Assembly (NCBI GenBank): GCA_002869605.1
Contig: PKUI01000108.1
Span: 1 to 15,436 of the forward strand
Direction of reading: 5' to 3'
Source of the DNA: Desulfuromonas sp.
GTDB taxonomy: Bacteria > Desulfobacterota > Desulfuromonadia > Desulfuromonadales > SZUA-401
Length of the DNA stretch: 15,436 nt
How positions within the stretch are numbered: the stretch's first letter is position 1; each line of letters opens with the position of its first letter. Of this stretch, positions 1 through 6,858 are shown piece after piece. Made by a program: the position numbers and the translations under genes. The notes below the pieces were generated by a model. It was not told the origin of the DNA and did no database searches. It was given only the letters and a program-made list of their open reading frames with translations.

Positions 1-969
1 AGACCACGTACCCTCGCTATTCCTGGCCTCGATGAGGCCGGTTTTCTGACCAGCCACTCGCTTTTGCAGCGCAAGACGTTGCCGGAATCGCTTTTGATCC
101 TCGGCGGCGGAGTGATTGCTCTGGAAATGGGGCAGATGCTGAATCGGCTTGGTGTCCGGGTGACAATTGTCGAACGGAGTGACTGTCTCCTCAAGGAGTT
201 CGATCGGCGCCTCTCGGAAAAGTTTCACGCCCTGCTCGAGTCCGAAGGGGTGCAGGTGGAGCTGGGGGTGGAGACTCTGCGTACCTACCGTGAAGGGGAG
301 CAGGTGGTGATTTGCGGACGCCGCGAGAACGAGGGTTTTTGTCTGCACGCCCAGGAACTGTTGCTTGCCGTTGGCACCGCTCCGGCCAGCGAGAAACTCG
401 GTTGTGAAGCCGCCGGGATCGCTTTGACGGAAGGTGGCTTCATCGCCGTTGATGAGGAGATGGGGACCTCGGTGCCCGGGATCTGGGCGGCAGGGGATGT
501 AACCGGAGGCCCATTGATTGCACCGGCCGGTGCCCACGAGGCCGAGGTGGCTGTCGATAACATGCTGGAATCCGACAAGCATCGTCGGGTCGATCATCGC
601 ATGACACCGATGGCGGTGTTTACCGCTCCTGAATTTGCGGTTGTCGGGATCTTTACCCCCTCCTGGCAGCCGAGCAGTCACCAGATGGTCGATGCGTTTC
701 TCGACCTGGAGCGGATTGACAAGGCCCATATCGTCGATCGACGACTGGGAGGGATTCTGATCTGTGCAGAGCGCGAAAGTGGTCGCCTGCTCGGGGTCCA
801 GATGCTCGGCGACCGTGCTGCCGATGTCATCCAAGCGGCAGCCGTCGCGATACGTTGCGGTATGAGCGTGTACGACCTTGCCGATACGGTCACGGTCTAC
901 CCCTCGATCAGTGAGGGGTTGCAGTTGGCCGCGCGGGCCTGTGTGCGTAAATTGCAGGAGGCAACGTGA
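1..969 (+). CDS. FAD/NAD(P)-dependent disulphide oxidoreductase family, 3' part (5' end outside window)
   Basis: The frame is open from base 1, so the N-terminal FAD-binding lobe and the redox CxxxxC motif lie outside the window. What remains is the NAD(P) lobe with the nucleotide motif GGGVIALEMG (about codons 35-44), the second FAD contact GIWAAGDVTGG (about 160-170, GD motif), and the C-terminal dimerisation domain from about codon 200. This order is that of dihydrolipoamide dehydrogenase, glutathione reductase and mercuric reductase. At the place where dihydrolipoamide dehydrogenases have HPTxxE, this protein has YPSISE (Tyr300, Glu305 counted from base 1), so the catalytic His is replaced by Tyr. 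That is more like MerA, but the C-terminal Cys pair of MerA is absent (it ends KLQEAT). The substrate cannot be assigned. It is closed by a terminator 28 bases downstream, so it is the last gene of its transcript. Confidence 0.88.
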   Translation, partial: RPRTLAIPGLDEAGFLTSHSLLQRKTLPESLLILGGGVIALEMGQMLNRLGVRVTIVERSDCLLKEFDRRLSEKFHALLESEGVQVELGVETLRTYREGEQVVICGRRENEGFCLHAQELLLAVGTAPASEKLGCEAAGIALTEGGFIAVDEEMGTSVPGIWAAGDVTGGPLIAPAGAHEAEVAVDNMLESDKHRRVDHRMTPMAVFTAPEFAVVGIFTPSWQPSSHQMVDAFLDLERIDKAHIVDRRLGGILICAERESGRLLGVQMLGDRAADVIQAAAVAIRCGMSVYDLADTVTVYPSISEGLQLAARACVRKLQEAT

Positions 970-996
970 GAGGTTCAGCAAACAAGTAGGTATCCG

Positions 997-1020
997 GGCC
1001 CTGCCATGGCAGGGCCTTTT
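997..1020 (+). terminator. Rho-independent terminator after the oxidoreductase gene
   Basis: A perfect 20-base palindrome (GGCCCTGCCATGGCAGGGCC, 997-1016) folds into an 8-9 bp GC-rich stem and is followed directly by TTTT. It lies 28 bases after the stop of the upstream oxidoreductase. The ATG in its loop (1006) is in frame with the next gene but cannot be that gene's real start. Confidence 0.8.
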
Positions 1021-1086
1021 CATATTTGCGCCGTACCCGGCTCCTCGGCTAAGATGCGGCAACTTTCGAAGCAACAAGGAGCCGTT

Positions 1087-2928
1087 ATGGGCTATCGAAA
1101 TCTTTCAGCGTGTGTCAGCGATCTCGAACGGAGTGGTCAGCTGTTACGCATTGGCGAAGAACTGGATGCCAATCTCGAGGTTGGTGCCGTCCAGCGCCGT
1201 GTTTATCAGGCCGGTGGCCCGGCACTGCTGTTCGAAAATGTCAAAGGCTGCCGTTTTCCGATGCTGGGGAACCTGTTCGGTACTCTGGAGAGGACCCGTT
1301 ACCTGTTTCGCGATGCCTTGCCGGTGATCGAGCGTTTTGTCGCCCTCAAGCTTGATCCGCGCGAGCTGCTCAAGCATCCCGGGAAGTCATTATCCGCCCT
1401 GCCGGCCGCAAGGTTTCTGCTGCCCAAAGTCGTGCGTTCCGCGCCGGTACTCGAAAACCGAACGCAACTTTCCGGTCTGCCGCAGTTGGTCTCCTGGCCG
1501 AATGACGGCGGGGCTTTTGTGACCCTGCCGCAGGTCTACAGCGAATCCCCGAAGGCATCGGGGTGGAGGCACTCCAATCTCGGCATGTACCGTGTGCAGA
1601 TATCGGGCAACGATTATCAGCCCGACCGGGAGGCGGGGGTGCATTACCAGATCCATCGTGGCATCGGGATCCATCATGCCGAGGCCCTCGAGGCGGGCGA
1701 GCCCTTGCGGGTCAATGTGTTTGTCGGCGGCCCCCCGAGCATGACGGTTGCCGCCGTCATGCCGCTGCCCGAAGGGATGCCGGAGCTCTCCTTTGCGGGG
1801 CTTCTGGGACAGCAGCGAATTGCCATGACAACAGCCGCCAACGGTTTGCCGATGCCGGCCGAGGCCGATTTTGTGATCAGCGGCACCCTCGACCCGAAGC
1901 GCACGCTTCCAGAAGGTCCCTTCGGCGATCATCTTGGCTACTATTCCCTGGCCCACGATTTTCCCGTGCTGAACGTCGACGCCGTTTACCATCGGCCAGG
2001 TGCGATCTGGCCCTTCACGACCGTCGGACGGCCACCTCAGGAAGATACCAGTTTCGGGGCATTTATCCACGAGCTTACCGGGGCTCTGATCCCTGACGTA
2101 TTGCCGGGAGTTGTGGCGGTACATGCGGTTGATGCCGCCGGAGTACACCCGCTGTTGCTGGCGATAGGGAGTGAACGCTATGTCCCCTATGCAGAGCAGC
2201 GTACCCCCATGGAGTTGCTGACCCAGGCGCATGCCATTCTCGGCCAGGGGCAGCTGTCGCTCGCCAAATTTTTATGGATTGCCGCTCGCGAAGATGCTCC
2301 ACAGCTCGATCTGCACGATATAGAGAGTTTTTTCCTGCATATGTTGCAGCGCGTCGATTGGCGCACCGATCTGCACTTCGATACCCGGACAACGATCGAC
2401 ACTCTCGACTATTCCGGTACCGCTCTGAATCGTGGCTCGAAAGTCGTGGTCGCTGCGGCGGGTGCGGTGCGACGTGAGCTGGCGACCTTGCTGCCGCAAG
2501 ATTTCAAGCTGCCCGAGGGGATGAAAAACCCGCGTGTTGTGCTGCCGGGGATTCTGGCGGTCGAGTGCTCGCCAGCGAGTACGGAGCGGGGACATGAAGA
2601 TCAGGAGTTGCAACGTCAGCTAGAGAGCGTGCCGCTGGGTCATGCTATCAATAATTTTCAACTGGTTCTGGTCGTTGATGACAGCGACTTTGTTTCGCGG
2701 ACCCTGAATAATTTCCTCTGGGTGGCATTTACCCGGGCCGACCCGGCGGTCGATATTTATGGCGTAGGAGCATTCACGACGTGCAAACACTGGGGCTGTC
2801 ATGGTGCCCTGGTGATTGACGCCCGGAGCAAGCCTCACCATGCCCCCATTCTCGAGGATGTCCCTGGGGTCGAGGAAAAGGTGGATGCTCTTGGTGCGTC
2901 TGGGGGGGCTCTTTACGGCATCATTTGA
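1087..2928 (+). CDS. UbiD-family (prenyl-FMN dependent) decarboxylase
   Basis: UbiD-family enzymes remove carboxyl groups from aromatic or alpha,beta-unsaturated acids using prenylated FMN made by UbiX. Family hallmarks are visible across the protein: the N-terminal MGYRNLSACVSDLERSGQLL, the flavin/Mn-site region with SMTVAAVMPLPEGMPELSFA, the catalytic-loop motif PEGPFGDHLGYYS (Glu276 onward), VGRPPQEDTSFG, and a C-terminal AFTTCKHWGCHGALVIDA. At 613 aa it is longer than E. coli UbiD (about 500 aa), and extra-long members are often annotated as menaquinone (futalosine pathway) decarboxylases. That role is plausible here but not proven. The start is ATG 1087, with AAGGAG at 1076-1081; the in-frame ATG at 1006 lies inside the preceding terminator. 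No ubiX is visible nearby. Its stop abuts the stop of the convergent gene at 2929. Confidence 0.9.
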   Translation: MGYRNLSACVSDLERSGQLLRIGEELDANLEVGAVQRRVYQAGGPALLFENVKGCRFPMLGNLFGTLERTRYLFRDALPVIERFVALKLDPRELLKHPGKSLSALPAARFLLPKVVRSAPVLENRTQLSGLPQLVSWPNDGGAFVTLPQVYSESPKASGWRHSNLGMYRVQISGNDYQPDREAGVHYQIHRGIGIHHAEALEAGEPLRVNVFVGGPPSMTVAAVMPLPEGMPELSFAGLLGQQRIAMTTAANGLPMPAEADFVISGTLDPKRTLPEGPFGDHLGYYSLAHDFPVLNVDAVYHRPGAIWPFTTVGRPPQEDTSFGAFIHELTGALIPDVLPGVVAVHAVDAAGVHPLLLAIGSERYVPYAEQRTPMELLTQAHAILGQGQLSLAKFLWIAAREDAPQLDLHDIESFFLHMLQRVDWRTDLHFDTRTTIDTLDYSGTALNRGSKVVVAAAGAVRRELATLLPQDFKLPEGMKNPRVVLPGILAVECSPASTERGHEDQELQRQLESVPLGHAINNFQLVLVVDDSDFVSRTLNNFLWVAFTRADPAVDIYGVGAFTTCKHWGCHGALVIDARSKPHHAPILEDVPGVEEKVDALGASGGALYGII

Positions 2929-3162
2929 TCAGGCTGACAGGCGGTGGCCCGCGGTGAGAGAAGGAAGGGACTCAAGGTTTCTTAAGCAGTCGAACCGCCA
3001 GCAGCAGGACGTTTCCGTGCAGGTGGTCCCCCGGATGCCACCAAAGCAGGGGGTGTAACCCTCTTTCTGTTGAATGTGCCGGACCAACTCGTGCTTACGC
3101 ATCCTGCTGATGCCTTTCAGCCCCATGGCCGAAGCTTTGTGGCGAATTTCTTTAATCGTCAT
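2929..3162 (-). CDS. small Rho-N/SAP-like domain protein with Cys-rich tail
   Basis: This is a 77-aa protein. The N-terminal half, MTIKEIRHKASAMGLKGISR followed by MRKHELVRHIQ, is the helix-extended-helix fold of the Rho termination factor N-terminal (SAP-like) domain, a nucleic-acid-binding module. After it come CFGGIRGTTC and CCWRFDC, giving five cysteines within about 20 residues. Small proteins of this layout (Rho-N domain then C..C..CW..DC) are, from memory, common in delta-proteobacterial anaerobes and have no established function. The Met at 3162 was chosen because CAGGAG lies 8 bases upstream (complement of 3171-3175). A longer version starting at 3201 adds 13 residues without support. 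The stop codon is immediately adjacent to that of the UbiD gene. Nucleic-acid or metal binding is inference. Confidence 0.75.
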   Translation of the reverse strand: MTIKEIRHKASAMGLKGISRMRKHELVRHIQQKEGYTPCFGGIRGTTCTETSCCWRFDCLRNLESLPSLTAGHRLSA

Positions 3163-3194
3163 CTGATTGCTCCTGTAGGGTTGGGGCGTTTGAC

Positions 3195-3223
3195 TATTCA
3201 AACAAAGTTGAGCGTTATGTCAA
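3195..3223 (-). promoter_or_regulatory. weak sigma-70-like promoter for the Rho-N protein gene
   Basis: On the minus strand a perfect -35 box TTGACA (complement of 3218-3223) is followed after 17 bases by TGAATA (complement of 3195-3200), a poor -10 match. It overlaps the stop of the upstream PAS gene, so the Rho-N gene may also be read from the PAS gene's promoter. Confidence 0.35.
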
Positions 3224-3607
3224 AAGGGTTCTGTGGGGTTCTAGCTCGTCGAGCATTTCGCGTTCGAGGCTCATGTCGTGGACAATAACGAGCAACGTTT
3301 TTCGAGGAGGCGTGGCTCGTTGGTAGATTTGGGTACTTAAAAGTGTCCATATCGGTTTATGCTGAGCAGATAGGATTCTGAGGCAGCATTCTGCCCGGTC
3401 TGTCTCGTTCCTGGCGACTGAGGCAAACAGATCCCGAACCCAAGGTTGGTCCTGGGGATGCAGGTGGTGCAAGGCGCATGGGGAAAAATCCGTATCGGTC
3501 TGTATGGACAGGAGCGATTTTAGGTAACGATTGATCCTGAGGATTTTACCGCTACGGCTCAGTAGGGCCGCGCCGGTAGGAAGATTGTCGAGGTCAAGGG
3601 TCGGCAT
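3215..3607 (-). CDS. single PAS-domain protein
   Basis: This is a 130-aa protein with a PAS-like fold and nothing else. It has an N-terminal LPTGAALLSRSGKILRIN (the usual 'x-G-x-x-x-x-D/S-x-x-G-x-I-x-x-x-N' entry of PAS domains), a middle helical region, and a C-terminal sheet segment ending VIVHDMSLEREMLDEL, which matches the end of a PAS core and the beginning of a signalling helix. There is no output domain, so it may be a free-standing sensor or a partner for another regulator; its ligand is unknown. A good promoter lies upstream at 3642-3669. The ribosome site is weak: GAGGAA about 13-14 bases before ATG 3607. It is transcribed away from cysM, with which it shares a divergent control region. 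Confidence 0.7.
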   Translation of the reverse strand: MPTLDLDNLPTGAALLSRSGKILRINRYLKSLLSIQTDTDFSPCALHHLHPQDQPWVRDLFASVARNETDRAECCLRILSAQHKPIWTLLSTQIYQRATPPRKTLLVIVHDMSLEREMLDELEPHRTLLT

Positions 3608-3641
3608 AGTGATTTTTGTTTCCTCGCGAGAAAGTAGCTAA

Positions 3642-3669
3642 AGCATATACGCTTATTGGCGAGTGTCAA
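3642..3669 (-). promoter_or_regulatory. sigma-70-type promoter of the PAS gene
   Basis: Read on the minus strand, TTGACA (complement of 3664-3669), a 16-base spacer and TATGCT (complement of 3642-3647) form a near-consensus promoter. The predicted start of transcription is near 3635, about 28 bases before the PAS gene's ATG. Confidence 0.6.
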
Positions 3670-3700
3670 TTGTGTATATCATATTTTGACAATTGTCGCC
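3658..3700. promoter_or_regulatory. imperfect dyad in the cysM / PAS divergent control region
   Basis: GGCGA-G-TGTCAA (3658-3669) and TTGACA-ATTG-TCGCC (3686-3700) are inverted copies flanking an AT-rich centre. The left arm coincides with the -35 box of the minus-strand promoter. It could be an operator serving both directions. No known regulator motif is recognised. Confidence 0.4.
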
Positions 3701-3775
3701 CAGCAAGGGTTCCCTTTAGCTGAGGCTGGTCTAAGATTGGTAGGTTCTGGAATGCTTGGACATCAGGGGTGTAAC

Positions 3776-4702
3776 GTGAAGCAAAATCGTCATTTTGATC
3801 TTGAAAGTGCCATCGGGAATACGCCGTTGGTTTCATTGCACGGCCTTCCCGGTCAGGGGAGTGTAACTATTCTGGCCAAACTTGAAGGGAATAACCCGGG
3901 TGGTTCAGTCAAGGATCGACCGGCCTGGTTCATGCTCAAAAGTGCAGAGGAGCTGGGGCTGCTTGGTGAGGGGAAGGTTGTCCTTGAGCCAACCTCGGGC
4001 AATACCGGCATTGCCATCGCCATGATTGGGGCCGCCCGTGGCTACAAGGTCAAGCTGGTGATGCCGGCCTGTGTCAGCCTCGAACGTCGCCGGGTCCTGG
4101 AAGCGTATGGGGCAGAATTGGTGCTGTCGCCCGCGGAAGAGGCGACCGATGGGGCGATCCGCATGGCTCATAAGATGCTTGCTGAAAACCCCGAGCTTTA
4201 CTACATGCCGAACCAGTATGCCAACCCGAATAACGTCCGCGCGCATTTTGAAACCACCGGTCCTGAGATCTGGACACAGAGCGGTGGTGAGGTCGATGCG
4301 TTTGTTGCCGGGATGGGGACCTCGGGCACCCTGATGGGTGCCGGCCGCTACCTCAAGGGGCAGAACCCCGGGATACGCGTTATTGGAGTCGAGCCGACCC
4401 TGGGCCACGCGGTTCAGGGTCTTAAGAACATGCAGGAAGCCATCGTCCCGGAGATCTATCGCCGCGAGGAGCTCGATGAGGTGCTGACGGTCGAGGATGA
4501 TGAAGCCTTTGACATGGCGCGGCTTCTGGCTGCCGAGCGTGGACTGTTTGTCGGCATGTCGAGCGGTGCGGCCGTGGCCGGAGCCCTCAAGGTCGCGTCA
4601 CAGATGAAGAGCGGCACCGTCGTGACATTGCTGCCCGACCGGGGCGATCGCTATTTGAGCACCAACCTGTTCCGTTCCCACTGCGGGAACTGTCCCCCCT
4701 AG
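3776..4702 (+). CDS. cysM: O-acetylserine sulfhydrylase / cysteine synthase, CysM type
   Basis: This PLP enzyme makes cysteine from O-acetylserine and sulfide (or thiosulfate in some CysM enzymes) in the cytoplasm. Visible motifs are IGNTPLV near the N-terminus, GNNPGGSVKDRPA with the Schiff-base Lys46, the substrate loop TSGNTG (73-78), the PLP-phosphate loop GMGTSGT (about 179-185) and SSGAA (262-266). 'NPGGSVKDRPA' resembles CysM more than CysK. Start GTG 3776 gives 308 aa, close to the usual CysM length, and AGGGG sits about 7 bases upstream. The same frame stays open upstream to 3656, but the extra 40 residues do not resemble the family; ATG 3752 is a less likely alternative. It forms an operon with the DUF3024-type gene that follows 8 bases later. 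The dyad upstream is a possible control site. Confidence 0.9.
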   Translation: MKQNRHFDLESAIGNTPLVSLHGLPGQGSVTILAKLEGNNPGGSVKDRPAWFMLKSAEELGLLGEGKVVLEPTSGNTGIAIAMIGAARGYKVKLVMPACVSLERRRVLEAYGAELVLSPAEEATDGAIRMAHKMLAENPELYYMPNQYANPNNVRAHFETTGPEIWTQSGGEVDAFVAGMGTSGTLMGAGRYLKGQNPGIRVIGVEPTLGHAVQGLKNMQEAIVPEIYRREELDEVLTVEDDEAFDMARLLAAERGLFVGMSSGAAVAGALKVASQMKSGTVVTLLPDRGDRYLSTNLFRSHCGNCPP

Positions 4703-4710
4703 GAGTGGTT

Positions 4711-5067
4711 ATGGAGCTTCCCGAGCTGGTGCGCAAAAATGCCGAGAAGCATCTGGATGATCTCTGCCTGCGGCTCAACAACGATCCCGGTGAGGAGAGC
4801 CTGTTCGGTTACAAGGTCGAAGGCGAAGCCTTGACCCTCTATTCCCGGCAGGTGCAATGTCAGCAGATGGTTACACATCCAGTGGCCCGTTTTCGCTTCA
4901 GTGGCGAGTTGGGACAGTGGGCGTTGCAGTCATTCGACGAACAGCAGCGCTGGCGCCCCTACCTGAATGCGGGGCCGAGCCTTAACCTTGCGCAGCTGAT
5001 CGTCCATGTCGAGCAGGACCCTTTCGGCTTCTTCCGCGTAGAATCTCCCCCTCCCAGGCTGGCCTGA
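4711..5067 (+). CDS. DUF3024-like small protein
   Basis: A 118-aa protein of unknown function. The pattern 'VARFRFSGELGQWALQSFD' then 'QRWRPYLNAGPS...LIVHVEQDPFGFF' matches my memory of the DUF3024 family: a W-x-L-x-x-x-x-x-x-x-W-x-x-Y core and a D-P-x-G-x-F end. There is no signal peptide or membrane helix. The start ATG 4711 is favoured because AGGAG (4701-4705), which overlaps the cysM stop codon, lies 5 bases upstream. A GTG at 4705 is in frame but falls inside that ribosome site. Tight spacing implies co-translation with cysM, but a link to cysteine metabolism is not shown by the sequence. Confidence 0.7.
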   Translation: MELPELVRKNAEKHLDDLCLRLNNDPGEESLFGYKVEGEALTLYSRQVQCQQMVTHPVARFRFSGELGQWALQSFDEQQRWRPYLNAGPSLNLAQLIVHVEQDPFGFFRVESPPPRLA

Positions 5068-5138
5068 ATCTAAAGGTCGCTGTATTACACCCCTTTTGAT
5101 GTTAAAAGCCCATGAATAACAAGGTGTTGAGTTTTGTC

Positions 5139-5166
5139 TTGACATTTATATAACACTGTTTAAATA
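5139..5166 (+). promoter_or_regulatory. sigma-70-type promoter of the FadL-family gene
   Basis: TTGACA (5139-5144), a 16-base spacer and TAAATA (5161-5166) lie in an AT-rich stretch 40 bases before a strong AAGGAGG ribosome site (5194-5200). Confidence 0.55.
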
Positions 5167-5206
5167 TGTTTGAATTTGATCCAAATCGCTTTCAAGGAGG
5201 CAGGTG

Positions 5207-6583
5207 ATGCGTAGATTATGCATGGCAGGGATGATATTGGTATTTGTCGTGATGTCGGCAGGTTCGGCATTCGCGGCTGGATTCGCTCTCATCGAGCAGA
5301 GCGTTAAGGGGCTCGGTACGGCATTCTCGGGTGGGGCCGCGGTGGCCGAGAACCCGAGCACGGTTTTTTTCAACCCGGCCGGGATGACGCGCCTCGAGGG
5401 GCAGCAGGCTACGGCCGGTTTGCATGTTATTGTACCGTCGGCAGAATTTGAACTCGACTCGGCGTCCAATGCGCTGACTGGGACGATCTATTCCGATGCC
5501 GCAGGTACGACGCAAAATGAAAGTGGCGAAGCTGGGCAGGTCGGAACGACACCGAATCTTTATTACACGCATAACCTGGGTAACGACTGGACGGTCGGTT
5601 TCGGGGTGAATGTTCCCTTCGGTCTTGCCACGGAGTACGACAAAGACTGGGTCGGTCGCTACCATGGCGTCAATTCGGAAGTCATGACCGTCAACATCAA
5701 CCCTTCCATCGCCTATAAAGTGAATGATCAGCTGAGCCTTGGTGCCGGCGTCAGCGCCATGTACATGGAGGCCAACCTGAGTCAGATGATCGACTTCGGG
5801 CTTTCATCGGGGGTTCCGGCGCTTGCTTCTAACCCGATAGCCGATGTCTATGCCGATATTAACGCGGACAGCTGGGGTTACGGATACAACCTTGGAGCGC
5901 TCTATGAGTTCAACGAGGATACGCGGGTCGGCTTGTCGTATCGTTCCGAAGTGAAGCAGGATCTGGAGGGGGATGCTGATTTTACCACGCCCAATCTTGA
6001 CGCGATCAATCCACTCCTGACCTTGGGTGCGAGTGCAGCCTTCCCCGACCAGGGCGCTTCGGGGACCATCACGCTCCCGGCAAGTGCCCAGTTGAGCGTC
6101 TATCACGAGGTGCTCCCGGGGTGGGCCGTGATGGCCGATATCATGTGGACCGAGTGGAGCAGCTTTGAGGATCTGACCATCGAGTTTGACCAGGGGATCG
6201 GTTCGGGGCTGGCCAAGAAAGCAAGTACAACCCAGGAGCAATGGGACGACAACATGCGCTACTCGGTGGGTACCGCCTACGCATTGAATGATGAGGTAAC
6301 CCTGCGCGGAGGTCTTGCCTACGACGAGACACCGATTCCGGACGAATACCGTACGCCGAGAATCCCGGGGGCCGACCGCTTCTGGATAGCCTTGGGTGGT
6401 GGCTATGCGATCGATGCTTGGAGTGTTGATGTTGCTTATGCACATCTGTTTGTCGATGATGGTGATGTCGATCTGCAGGCAGGGACGGACCCTACTGCGG
6501 ATGAGTTTGGGCGTGGAAACCTTTCCGGAAGCTTTGAAAACTCTGTCGACATCGTCAGTGTCGAGGTTAGCTACAAGTTCTAA
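5207..6583 (+). CDS. FadL/OmpP1/TodX-family outer-membrane transport protein
   Basis: Members form a 14-strand beta barrel that admits long-chain fatty acids or other hydrophobic compounds through the outer membrane. This 458-aa protein has a signal peptide (RRLCMAGMILVFVVMSAGSA, with cleavage probably at AFA|AGF). It is followed by the family's mature N-terminus GFALIEQSVKGLGTAFSG and the hallmark NPSTVFFNPAGMTRL (about 50-64). Mid-protein motifs such as YGYNLGALYEF and RVGLSYRSEVK are typical barrel strands, and it ends in a barrel-type terminal Phe (VEVSYKF). The start is ATG 5207, with AAGGAGG six bases upstream; GTG 5204 is too close to it. The gene is monocistronic: own promoter, strong terminator. 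The cargo is unknown. In an anaerobe, uptake of fatty acids or aromatic hydrocarbons is possible. Confidence 0.92.
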   Translation: MRRLCMAGMILVFVVMSAGSAFAAGFALIEQSVKGLGTAFSGGAAVAENPSTVFFNPAGMTRLEGQQATAGLHVIVPSAEFELDSASNALTGTIYSDAAGTTQNESGEAGQVGTTPNLYYTHNLGNDWTVGFGVNVPFGLATEYDKDWVGRYHGVNSEVMTVNINPSIAYKVNDQLSLGAGVSAMYMEANLSQMIDFGLSSGVPALASNPIADVYADINADSWGYGYNLGALYEFNEDTRVGLSYRSEVKQDLEGDADFTTPNLDAINPLLTLGASAAFPDQGASGTITLPASAQLSVYHEVLPGWAVMADIMWTEWSSFEDLTIEFDQGIGSGLAKKASTTQEQWDDNMRYSVGTAYALNDEVTLRGGLAYDETPIPDEYRTPRIPGADRFWIALGGGYAIDAWSVDVAYAHLFVDDGDVDLQAGTDPTADEFGRGNLSGSFENSVDIVSVEVSYKF

Positions 6584-6605
6584 GTCCGCTTAATGGAAGT
6601 ATCGA

Positions 6606-6636
6606 CCCCCCGAGTTAGCTCTCGGGGGGTTTTTTT
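6606..6636 (+). terminator. strong Rho-independent terminator
   Basis: CCCCCCGAG (6606-6614) pairs with CTCGGGGGG (6621-6629) around a 6-base loop and is followed by seven Ts. It ends the FadL-family transcript. Confidence 0.92.
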
Positions 6637-6692
6637 GTGTCCGGGAGAGGAAAGCTTTGGCCTCTAGTTAACATTTTGAATTGTAAAGAAAA

Positions 6693-6818
6693 GCGCACAT
6701 GTTGCATTGCACGTGAAACATGGATGTGGTATTAAGTGATGCGAATGCAACATGTTTGTGTTGTAGAAGTGGCTGAAATTCATAAGAGGTGGTGGGCAGG
6801 CGCACGTGTTGCGTTGCA
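6693..6818. promoter_or_regulatory. cluster of TGTTGC-type sites upstream of the sigma-54 activator gene
   Basis: The 19-base sequence GCGCACATGTTGCATTGCA (6693-6711) recurs as GCGCACGTGTTGCGTTGCA (6800-6818), with 17 of 19 bases identical and 107 bp between them. Between the two, 6741-6755 contains ACATGTTGCATT in the opposite orientation. The same TGTTGC/GCAACA half-sites occur as dyads in front of the downstream operon, so these are probably binding sites for the activator encoded at 6859 (autoregulation, by inference). They fill most of the 222-bp gap between the terminator and the gene. Confidence 0.6.
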
Positions 6819-6858
6819 TGCATCATTTCAACGGTAAAAAACAGAAGAAGGTGTTTCT

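Noticed and set aside
1006..1086. 27-residue N-terminal extension of the UbiD-family protein
   Set aside because: The ATG lies in the loop of a strong terminator and the extension does not resemble the family; ATG 1087 has a clear ribosome site.
1390..2232. 280-codon frame on the minus strand
   Set aside because: Lies wholly opposite the decarboxylase gene, has no recognisable domain and is an antisense shadow.
3656..3775. 40-residue extension of cysteine synthase
   Set aside because: It runs through the divergent promoter region and is not part of the CysM fold; GTG 3776 gives the normal length.
5804..6445. 213-codon frame on the minus strand
   Set aside because: Antisense shadow of the FadL-family gene; composition unlike a real protein.
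6797..6813. GG-N10-GC element upstream of the activator gene, a possible sigma-54 promoter
   Set aside because: Spacing and TTGC fit, but the -24 half (AGGCGCA) is poor and the sequence is part of the repeated operator, which explains it better.
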